A stretch of 18,349 nucleotides of DNA, taken from W1P20-047 sp045118335 (GTDB lineage Bacteria; Actinomycetota; Coriobacteriia; Coriobacteriales; Eggerthellaceae). This document shows, piece by piece, positions 12,456 through 18,349 of this stretch (its first letter is position 1; every line of letters starts with the position of its first letter). The notes beneath the pieces are model-generated. The model was given only the letters and a program-made list of their open reading frames with translations. It was not told where the DNA came from and made no database searches. Made by a program: the position numbers and the translations under genes. Location of the stretch: contig JBGUXY010000047.1 in assembly GCA_045118335.1 (NCBI GenBank), positions 1 to 18,349 on the forward strand, in the 5' to 3' direction.

Positions 12456-14375
12456 GTGCTGCTGGTTGGCTTTCTGATTCTGTTCCCGCTCATCGCAGCC
12501 GTGCTGCTCGCGCTCGTGCGCAGCGAGTCGGCTCGCAAGCCCATCGTCTATGGGTCTGCGGCTCTCATCGCCATCGCATCGTGCGTTTTGGTAGCACGCT
12601 ACCTTGCAGCGGGATACGTGCCGTTCGAGTTCAGCTCGCAGGCGCTCGATTGGGTGTGTTTGGCGGTGGGTATCGCCATTGCCGCAGTCATATTGAGCTT
12701 TGCGGTCCGCTACAAGAACGTGCTGGCGGGCGTGCTCGCCGTCGTGCAGGTAGTTGGTTCGATCATCTTCGATTTGGGGTTTGCCCATCATGTCGAAGTG
12801 CAATACGGCCTCTACCTTGATTCGCTCACCTTGTTGATGGTGCTCGTCATCGGCATCGTGGGTAGCGGCATCTGCGTTTATGCGCTCGGCTACATGGAAG
12901 ATTTCCAAGACCATGAGCCCGAAGATGCCGCCGATCGCCGTCCGTTCTTCTTCATGCTCATGTTCCTGTTCCTGGGTGCGATGTATCTGATCGTGTTCAG
13001 CAACAACATGAGCTGGCTGTTCACCGGCTGGGAGATCACCACGCTGTGCTCCTTCCTGCTTATCGGTTACACGCGTACCGAGGAAGCCATCAACAACGCC
13101 TTCCGTCAGATCATCATGAACCTGCTGGGTGGCATTGCGTTTCTGGTAGCGATGTTCGCCTGCGCGTTGGTGTTCAACACGCTTTCGCTTGACGAATTCC
13201 TGATGCAAGGACAGGCTATACCGATGCTGGCCATGCTCCCGGTGTGCTGCTTGGCGTTCGCCGGCATCACCAAGGCCGCGCAGATGCCCTTCCATACCTG
13301 GCTGCTTGGCGCCATGGTGGCTCCTACGCCCACCAGCGCCCTGCTCCACAGCTCCACGATGGTCAAGGCTGGCGTGTTCCTGCTGGTGAAGATCGCCCCG
13401 CTGTTGGCAGTGAGCATCGTTCCGCAGACCATGGTAATCCTCACGGGTTCCATCACGTTTTTGCTGTGCAGCTGCATGGCCATCAGCCAAACCAATGCCA
13501 AGCGCGTGCTGGCTTACTCGACCATCGCGAACTTGGGCTTGATCACGGCTTGCGCCGGCGTGGGTACGCCGGAAGCCGTATGGGCCGCATGCTTCCTGAT
13601 CCTGTTCCACGCCATCGCCAAGAGCCTGCTCTTCCTGTGTGTCGGTACTGCCGAGCATCACATCGGCAGCCGCAACATCGAGGACATGGACCTGCTGTTC
13701 GAGCGTATGCCTCGCCTGGCCCGCTACATGATGCTGGGCATCATGGTCATGTTCATCGCGCCATTCGGTATGCTCATCAGCAAGTGGGCTACGCTCATGT
13801 CCTTTGCTGAGACGGGCAACGTTGTGCTCATCATGCTGCTTGCCTTCGGCAGCGCAGCCACCTTCATGTTCTGGGCCAAATGGCTCGGCAAGCTCGCAGG
13901 CATCGCGGGCGACCCCGAGAACGTGGAGACCACGGTGCATGGCAGCGAATGGATTGCCACGACGCTCATGGCCGTGCTGGCCGTCGTCTGCTGCGTGGCC
14001 ATCCCGGTGATTTCGAACGCGCTCGTGGAGCCTTACCTGGCTCAGGCGTTTGGCATGTCCGCCCAGGCAATCGCCGACGACAACCTGTGGATCGCCGCCG
14101 TGTGCTGTCTGTTCCTGCTCATCGTGATGTTCGGCGGAACCGGCAATACGAAGGCGCGCAAGGTCGACATCTACCTTGCCGGCGTGAACGTGGACAACAC
14201 GAATCGCATGTACCGCAACGCTCTTTCCGGCGAAACGCAGGCTACGGCTCGCAACATGTATCTGGAAAACATCTTCGGGGAGCGGCTGATCTCGCCTGCG
14301 GGTTCGGCTCTGTGCGGCGCGATCATGGTGGTTGCCATCTTGGTCTCGCTCATGTTCCTGTTGCTGTTCGTATAG
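12456..14375 (+). CDS. echA: Ech-type hydrogenase antiporter-like membrane subunit (EchA / NuoL family)
   Basis: A 639-residue, strongly hydrophobic protein with about 14-16 predicted membrane helices, related to NuoL and Mrp antiporter subunits. It should move ions (H+ or Na+) across the membrane in step with the hydrogenase reaction. Residues typical of the ion path are present: Glu193 in GWEITTLCSF, Lys273 in GITKAAQMPFHTW, then LLHSSTMVKAG (296-306), Lys389 in HAIAKSLLF and Lys443. It is the first gene of an operon in echABCDEF order. The start is GTG 12456, after the purine-rich run GGAGGAGAAGGGAAAG (12437-12452). The next gene begins 13 bases after the stop. A 656-residue open frame on the opposite strand is only a codon-bias shadow. 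Confidence 0.92.
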   Translation: MLLVGFLILFPLIAAVLLALVRSESARKPIVYGSAALIAIASCVLVARYLAAGYVPFEFSSQALDWVCLAVGIAIAAVILSFAVRYKNVLAGVLAVVQVVGSIIFDLGFAHHVEVQYGLYLDSLTLLMVLVIGIVGSGICVYALGYMEDFQDHEPEDAADRRPFFFMLMFLFLGAMYLIVFSNNMSWLFTGWEITTLCSFLLIGYTRTEEAINNAFRQIIMNLLGGIAFLVAMFACALVFNTLSLDEFLMQGQAIPMLAMLPVCCLAFAGITKAAQMPFHTWLLGAMVAPTPTSALLHSSTMVKAGVFLLVKIAPLLAVSIVPQTMVILTGSITFLLCSCMAISQTNAKRVLAYSTIANLGLITACAGVGTPEAVWAACFLILFHAIAKSLLFLCVGTAEHHIGSRNIEDMDLLFERMPRLARYMMLGIMVMFIAPFGMLISKWATLMSFAETGNVVLIMLLAFGSAATFMFWAKWLGKLAGIAGDPENVETTVHGSEWIATTLMAVLAVVCCVAIPVISNALVEPYLAQAFGMSAQAIADDNLWIAAVCCLFLLIVMFGGTGNTKARKVDIYLAGVNVDNTNRMYRNALSGETQATARNMYLENIFGERLISPAGSALCGAIMVVAILVSLMFLLLFV

Positions 14376-14388
14376 AGGGGAGCGCACA

Positions 14389-15258
14389 ATGCATATCATT
14401 CAGATACTCATCGGTTGCGTGGCCTTCGCCATACTGGGCCCCATCGTGGGCTGCCTGCTCGCTGGAATCGACCGTGTCGTTTCCGCGAAGATGCAGGGTC
14501 GCGTCGGGCCTCCGTTGTTGCAGCCCTATTACGACGTCCGCAAGCTTCTGGGCAAGGAGCGCGTGAGCGTGAACTCCGCCGAGCATGCCTACATCCTGGG
14601 CGCACTCGTGTTCGCCATCGTGGCGGGCGGCATCTTCTTCGCCGGCGGCAACCTGCTGCTGTGCGTGTTCGTGATCACGCTCTCCAGCCTGTTGTTCATC
14701 GTGGCGGCGTATTCCAGCCGCAGCCCCTACGCCGAAGTGGGCGCCGCGCGCGAGACGCTGCAGGTGATGAGCTACGAGCCCATGGTGCTGATCATGGCCG
14801 TCGTGTTCTACCTGTCCACCGGTAGCTTCGAGGTTTCGGTGCTTGGTGATGCCGGCATTCCTCTTATCACGGTTGGCTGGGCGGCTTTCCTGGGCTTGAT
14901 GTTCATCCTCACCATCAAGCTGCGCAAAAGCCCCTTTGACCTGTCCATGAGCCATCACGCTCACCAAGAGATCGTCAAGGGCATGACCACCGAGATGAGC
15001 GGTCCTACGCTGGCGCTCGTCGAGATCATGCACTGGTGCGAAAGCGTGCTGTTCTTGGGCTGGGTGGGCATGTTCTTCGTGTGGGGCAACCCCGCATCGT
15101 TTGTGCTCGCAGCAGTCCTGGCGCTTGTGGCCTTCCTGCTGGAAATCTGGATCGACAACAACTTTGCTCGCGTGAAGTGGCAGCACATGCTCACTTCCGC
15201 CTGGCTCGTGGCACTGGTGGCCGGCGGCGTGAACCTTGCCGCCCTGACCTTGCTCTAG
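14389..15258 (+). CDS. echB: Ech-type hydrogenase membrane anchor subunit (EchB / NuoH family)
   Basis: A 289-residue membrane protein of the NuoH/HycD family, with about 8 helices. It anchors the soluble hydrogenase arm and links it to the ion-translocating subunit. The diagnostic loop GPPLLQPYYDVRKLLGKE (41-58) is present, as is PFDLSMSHHAHQEIVKG (about 184-200), the counterpart of the NuoH acidic-loop motif in the Ech/Hyc branch. ATG 14389 is chosen because GAGGGGAG lies six bases upstream; reading further upstream would run back into the end of echA. The gene is 13 bases after echA, and the next Shine-Dalgarno overlaps its stop. Confidence 0.93.
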   Translation: MHIIQILIGCVAFAILGPIVGCLLAGIDRVVSAKMQGRVGPPLLQPYYDVRKLLGKERVSVNSAEHAYILGALVFAIVAGGIFFAGGNLLLCVFVITLSSLLFIVAAYSSRSPYAEVGAARETLQVMSYEPMVLIMAVVFYLSTGSFEVSVLGDAGIPLITVGWAAFLGLMFILTIKLRKSPFDLSMSHHAHQEIVKGMTTEMSGPTLALVEIMHWCESVLFLGWVGMFFVWGNPASFVLAAVLALVAFLLEIWIDNNFARVKWQHMLTSAWLVALVAGGVNLAALTLL

Positions 15259-15270
15259 GAGGTGCTGAAC

Positions 15271-15720
15271 ATGGGTTACGCATCGAAATCCCCTTGGGTT
15301 ATTCATTACGACGGCAGCAGTTGCAACGGCTGTGACATCGAAGTATTGGCGGCGCTGTGCCCCGGCTTCGATGCCGAGCGCTTCGGCGTCATCAACACGG
15401 GCAACCCGAAGCACGCCGACATCTTTTTGGTCACCGGCAGCGTGAACGAGCGAAACATCAAGGTCGTCCAGCAGATCTACGAGCAGATGGTCGAGCCGAA
15501 GGTGGTCGTGGCGTGCGGTATCTGCGCTTGCACAGGCGGCATCTTCCGTGATTGCTACAACGTCATCGGCGGTGTCGACCAGGCCATTCCCGTGGACGTC
15601 TACGCTCCCGGATGCGCCATCCGTCCCGAAAGCATCATCGATGCGGTCGTGGCCGGCGTAGCTAAGCTGGAAGAGAAGGCAGCCGAACTCGAGAAGAAGC
15701 GCAAGGAGGGGGGTCAGTAA
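15271..15720 (+). CDS. echC: Ech-type [NiFe] hydrogenase small subunit (EchC / NuoB family)
   Basis: A 149-residue small subunit that carries the [4Fe-4S] cluster next to the nickel site. Likely cluster cysteines are C18 and C21 (SSCNGCDIEV), C85 in CGICACTGG (82-90) and C115 in APGCAIRPE. As in other group 4 enzymes it has no twin-arginine signal and no extra C-terminal cluster domain, so it faces the cytoplasm. The C-terminus is a short charged helix (131-149). ATG 15271 follows GGAGGTG by six bases; a GTG inside that ribosome site was rejected. The stop overlaps the next start as TAATG. Confidence 0.94.
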   Translation: MGYASKSPWVIHYDGSSCNGCDIEVLAALCPGFDAERFGVINTGNPKHADIFLVTGSVNERNIKVVQQIYEQMVEPKVVVACGICACTGGIFRDCYNVIGGVDQAIPVDVYAPGCAIRPESIIDAVVAGVAKLEEKAAELEKKRKEGGQ

Positions 15721-16232
15721 TGGCATTCAAGGAAGAGTATTCCACTATCGCCCCGAATGAGCTGCTCAACTGGGTGATAGCGGCCAAGCACGACGGCTGG
15801 CAGTTCGTGCAGATGCTGGCCGCCCGCACCGACGAGGGCACCGACTTGGTCTACAGCCTGCGCAGGGACGATGACATCTGGAACCGCACGATCGTGGACG
15901 TGAAGCCCGAAGACGAGATTCCGTCCATCACGGATGTGTTTCTGGCGGCTTTCGTGTTCGAAAACGAAGCGCACGATCTGTTCGGCGTGACGATCAAGAA
16001 CATCGCCATCGACTTCGGTGGCAAATTCTACGATGTTGCCGTCGAAGTGCCCATGAGCGTGATCTCGCCCGAGCTGGCCGCAGAGAAGAAGAAGGCGGCG
16101 AAGATCGCTGCCGCGAAAGCGGCCAAGGCGAAGAAGGCTGCGGCAGAAGCTGCAGCCAAAAAGGCCGCCGCTGAGTCCGCTGCCCCGGCATCGGCTCAGG
16201 ACGAGCTTGCGAATGGAAAGGAGGAGCGGTAA
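15720..16232 (+). CDS. echD: Ech-type hydrogenase subunit EchD (NuoC family) with Ala/Lys-rich tail
   Basis: A 170-residue protein. Residues 1-115 form a NuoC/EchD-like domain with the family signature ENEAHDLFGV (81-90), and it should help dock the large subunit in the complex. Residues 117-161 are almost entirely Ala, Lys and Glu, a probable long charged helix, and the protein ends DELANGKEER. To my knowledge family members end near the NuoC core, so this tail looks like an addition. The ATG overlaps the echC stop (TAATG), the gene end overlaps echE the same way, and AAGGAGGGGGG upstream gives a strong ribosome site. Confidence 0.88.
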   Translation: MAFKEEYSTIAPNELLNWVIAAKHDGWQFVQMLAARTDEGTDLVYSLRRDDDIWNRTIVDVKPEDEIPSITDVFLAAFVFENEAHDLFGVTIKNIAIDFGGKFYDVAVEVPMSVISPELAAEKKKAAKIAAAKAAKAKKAAAEAAAKKAAAESAAPASAQDELANGKEER

Positions 16233-17320
16233 TGGGAAAAGCGACTATCATCCCCTTCGGGCCGCAGCACCCGGTTTTGCCCGAACCGCTGCACCTGGAC
16301 CTCGTCTGCGAAGACGAGCGTGTTGTCGAGGTAATCCCCCAGATCGGCTTCATTCACCGCGGCCTCGAGAAGCTTTCGGAAACGCGCGACTATAACCAGT
16401 TCATCTACGTGGCAGAGCGTATCTGCGGCATTTGCGCGTTCGGCCATAGCATGGGCTATGCGGAAACGATCGAGCGTCTGATGGGGGTCGAGGTTCCTGA
16501 GCGAGCCGAATATCTGCGCGCTATCTGGCACGAGCTCTCCCGTGTGCACAGCCACATCCTGTGGATGGGTCTTGCGGCCGACGCGTTCGGGTTCGAGAGC
16601 CTGTTCATGCACTGCTGGCGCCTGCGCGAGCGCGTGCTCGACGTTTTCGACTGCACGACGGGCGGCCGCGTGATCTTCTCGGCCGTGAAGGTGGGCGGTA
16701 CGGTGCGCGACCTCGACGAAGCCCAGATCGCCTTCATGACGGATACCCTAAACGGCATCAAGGACGAATATGCGCAGATCTGCCGTGCGTTCCTCAACGA
16801 CGCATCGGTGCGCGCACGTACGTATGGTGTGGGATACGTCAGCAAGCAGGACGCAATTGACCTGAGCATGGTTGGGCCGTTTACCCGCGCCTCGGGTGTG
16901 GCCTATGACGTGCGCTCGCGGGGTATGGGCGCTTACGGCAAGCTGTCCGATTTCCAACCCATCACCAGCAACGATGGCGACTGCTTCGCTCGTGTGGAGG
17001 TGCGCGCCTTGGAGGTACTGCAGTCCATCGACATCATCGAGGAGCTTCTGGCCACGCTGCCGGAAGGCCCCATCGACGTGAAGGTGAAGACCAACCCGGA
17101 ACCGGGTGCCCAGGCAACCAACCTATTCGAACAGCCTCGCGGCGAGGCGTTCTATTACGCACGTGGCAACGGCACGAAGTTCTTGGAGCGTGTGCGCATC
17201 CGCACCCCCACATCGCAGAACCTGGCTGGCATGGTCAAGGCATTGGAAGGCTGCGAGCTAGCCGACGTGAACATGATCGTCCTCACGATCGACCCCTGCA
17301 TCAGCTGTACGGAAAGGTAG
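16232..17320 (+). CDS. echE: Ech-type [NiFe] hydrogenase large subunit (EchE / NuoD family)
   Basis: A 362-residue catalytic subunit that binds the Ni-Fe centre for H2 evolution or uptake. Both nickel motifs are complete: RICGICAFGH (63-72) with C65 and C68, and DPCISCTER (354-362) with C356 and C359. The four cysteines distinguish it from NuoD of complex I, which has lost them. The protein ends exactly at the arginine of the second motif. There is thus no C-terminal extension for a maturation protease to remove, a state I recall for EchE and CooH. The start overlaps the echD stop (TAATG) with AAAGGAGGAG five bases upstream. No hyp maturation genes are in the window. Confidence 0.95.
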   Translation: MGKATIIPFGPQHPVLPEPLHLDLVCEDERVVEVIPQIGFIHRGLEKLSETRDYNQFIYVAERICGICAFGHSMGYAETIERLMGVEVPERAEYLRAIWHELSRVHSHILWMGLAADAFGFESLFMHCWRLRERVLDVFDCTTGGRVIFSAVKVGGTVRDLDEAQIAFMTDTLNGIKDEYAQICRAFLNDASVRARTYGVGYVSKQDAIDLSMVGPFTRASGVAYDVRSRGMGAYGKLSDFQPITSNDGDCFARVEVRALEVLQSIDIIEELLATLPEGPIDVKVKTNPEPGAQATNLFEQPRGEAFYYARGNGTKFLERVRIRTPTSQNLAGMVKALEGCELADVNMIVLTIDPCISCTER

Positions 17321-17329
17321 GAGGGATCA

Positions 17330-17686
17330 GTGAAAGCGTTCAAATTGGGCAAGATGACCCTGTCGTCCATCTTCAAGAAGCCCGAGACTCATCTCTATCC
17401 CCTGGAAGTGCGCGAGCCGTTCCCCGGTGGCAAGGGGCATATCGTCGTCGACATCGATACATGCATCTTCTGTGGCATGTGCCAGAAGACCTGTCCGTGC
17501 AATTCCATCGAGGTAAGTCGAGATGAATCCACTTGGAGCATCGACTACTTCAGTTGCGTGCAATGTGGCTCGTGCACCCGTGCGTGCCCCAAAGATTGCC
17601 TGCACATGGACCCCGAGCGTCCATCGATAGCGGCAACCAAGTCAAGGCACGTGGAGAAGGCCGAGCAGGCACAAGCAGCCGAATAG
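17330..17686 (+). CDS. echF: Ech-type hydrogenase 2[4Fe-4S] ferredoxin-like subunit (EchF / NuoI family)
   Basis: A 118-residue polyferredoxin subunit that relays electrons between soluble ferredoxin and the hydrogenase small subunit. Two classical clusters are seen: C45, C48, C51, C55 (CIFCGMCQKTCP) and C76, C79, C82, C86 (CVQCGSCTRACP). Each fourth cysteine serves in the opposite cluster in the usual fold. The N-terminus (MKAFKLGKMTLSSIFKKPET) resembles the membrane-docking start of NuoI-type proteins. The last 20 residues are charged and Ala-rich. The start is GTG 17330 with AGGAGGG five bases upstream, nine bases after the echE stop. It is the last gene of the operon. Confidence 0.94.
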   Translation: MKAFKLGKMTLSSIFKKPETHLYPLEVREPFPGGKGHIVVDIDTCIFCGMCQKTCPCNSIEVSRDESTWSIDYFSCVQCGSCTRACPKDCLHMDPERPSIAATKSRHVEKAEQAQAAE

Positions 17687-17751
17687 CGCTGTGCAAAGAT
17701 AAATAACCAAGGATCCAAGCTTGCCAAATCGGGCAGCAAGGGACTTGACAG

Positions 17752-17791
17752 AAACGGAAACCCCTGTTCAAAGCAGGGGTTTCCGTTTTTT
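17752..17791 (+). terminator. Strong intrinsic terminator of the ech operon
   Basis: A 15-bp perfect stem, AAACGGAAACCCCTG with its complement at 17774-17788, encloses a seven-base loop and runs into TTTTTT. It lies 65 bases after the echF stop. The 65-base gap and the rest of the stretch up to 17998 contain no credible gene. Confidence 0.95.
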
Positions 17792-17834
17792 GCAAAACGA
17801 CAAACAACCTGCGATTTCTTTTTCGTTTTGCAAA
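17788..17834. repeat. Paired TTTTGCAAA palindromes before the transporter gene
   Basis: TTTTGCAAAA (17788-17797) is a 10-bp palindrome. TTTTGCAAA recurs at 17826-17834. The larger segments TTTGCAAAACGA (17789-17800) and TCGTTTTGCAAA (17823-17834) are 12-bp inverted copies. The first overlaps the terminator tail. The symmetry suggests a regulator binding site pair for the downstream transporter gene, but it may be incidental AT-rich sequence. Confidence 0.4.
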
Positions 17835-17906
17835 GAAAACGATTCGGTTACGGAGTCTAGGATTACGACCGAAGTCCTATGGCTTCGCATTGGGGCCATC
17901 ACCGCA

Positions 17907-17937
17907 GAATCGCCGCTTCGAAGCCCATGGGCGATTC
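17907..17937 (+). repeat. Inverted repeat with nested palindrome in the transporter leader
   Basis: GAATCGCC (17907-17914) pairs with GGCGATTC (17930-17937). The loop itself contains the perfect palindrome GCTTCGAAGC (17915-17924). It lies about 60 bases before the transporter start and could be an operator or leader structure. No clear promoter hexamers were recognised nearby. Confidence 0.4.
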
Positions 17938-17998
17938 CACGGTAGATGGCCTGGTATCGGTCGAGTGTTGTGAAAAGCAACGCAGAAAGGAGAAGGAA

Positions 17999-18349
17999 AT
18001 GGCTGACGAAAACACGCAGGTCGCAACAGAGCTGCTTCCGCAGCGTTGGCTCTGCCTGGTTGCCATGGTCGTGGCAATCTTCTTCATGCAGTTCTCCCTC
18101 ATCATCATGCCCGGCATCGCCGGCACCATCATTCCCGAAATGGGCCTCGACCCCGCCAAGTTCGGCATGCTCGCGAACATGCCCTATCTGGCTGGCGTGC
18201 TCTTCGGCGTTATCATGGGCAATGTGGGCGACAAGGTCGGCATCAAGAAGATCATGACGATTTCCATCGTGGTCTTCATCATCGGCGCCTTCTGGCGTTG
18301 GCAGTCCGTGGGCTCCTATGCGATGCTCATGGTTTCCAGTTTGGTCATG
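17999..18349 (+). CDS. Major facilitator superfamily transporter, 5' part only
   Basis: The first 117 residues of a membrane transporter; the gene continues past the window edge. Residues 16-46 and 54-75 are hydrophobic helices. GNVGDKVGIKKI (75-86) between helices 2 and 3 fits MFS motif A (GxxxDRxGRR), with Asp78 conserved. A third helix follows (87-98). The substrate cannot be told from this part. The start ATG is preceded by AAAGGAGAAGGAA, a strong ribosome site. It follows the hydrogenase operon in the same direction but is separated by a strong terminator, so it is transcribed independently. Confidence 0.85.
   Translation, partial: MADENTQVATELLPQRWLCLVAMVVAIFFMQFSLIIMPGIAGTIIPEMGLDPAKFGMLANMPYLAGVLFGVIMGNVGDKVGIKKIMTISIVVFIIGAFWRWQSVGSYAMLMVSSLVM

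Noticed and set aside
12429..14399. Open frame of 656 codons antisense to echA
   Set aside because: It is His/Gln/Asp-rich with no recognisable domain, has no ribosome site, and lies exactly opposite a clear membrane protein gene; it results from GC-rich codon usage.
14350..15726. Open frame of 458 codons antisense to echB and echC
   Set aside because: It lies opposite two genes with clear family motifs and is His/Asp-rich without recognisable domains.

Overview
The window is GC-rich bacterial DNA, most likely from the class Coriobacteriia (Eggerthellaceae-like anaerobic actinobacteria). That placement is an inference from codon usage, gene content (a six-gene Ech-type hydrogenase, a divergent Cpn60, a YfbK-like von Willebrand protein) and a short palindromic repeat of a kind I associate with such genomes; no 16S gene or other decisive marker is present.

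Layout. The left edge cuts a tRNA-Ser(GGA) five bases inside its 5' end; it is followed by a strong terminator. A CIRCE-like heat-shock operator precedes a stand-alone, divergent groEL (468-2096), and a small alarmone synthetase (2159-2947) follows in the same direction. Two hairpins separate these from a minus-strand PurF paralogue (3205-4635). The paralogue keeps its PRPP site and four putative Fe-S cysteines but has lost the catalytic N-terminal cysteine. A single-domain rhodanese with a poly-glycine tail (5020-5388) converges on a minus-strand UvrA-like ABC ATPase (5542-8286) that lacks the UvrB-binding region.

A probable envelope-signalling cluster follows: a von Willebrand A lipoprotein (8436-10307), an ECF sigma factor (10513-10989) that appears to start at CTG behind a hairpin sequestering its Shine-Dalgarno, and an overlapping single-pass membrane protein that is probably its anti-sigma factor (10976-11968). 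The last gene runs directly into a cluster of 27-bp REP-like palindromes (11960-12280), which supplies its final codons and stop.

The right third is a complete echABCDEF-like operon (12456-17686). It encodes a membrane-bound group 4 [NiFe] hydrogenase: an antiporter-like subunit, a NuoH-like anchor, the small subunit, a NuoC-like subunit with an Ala/Lys tail, the large subunit with all four nickel cysteines, and a 2[4Fe-4S] ferredoxin subunit. Spacing is tight or overlapping throughout and a strong terminator ends it. Such enzymes couple ferredoxin oxidation and H2 evolution (or the reverse) to ion translocation. The window ends inside a major facilitator transporter (17999 onward).

The most noteworthy items are the nucleophile-less PurF paralogue, the CTG start with a masked ribosome site on the sigma gene, the REP-like cluster with a 30-bp inverted pair around a conserved 32-bp spacer, and the VWA / sigma / anti-sigma module.
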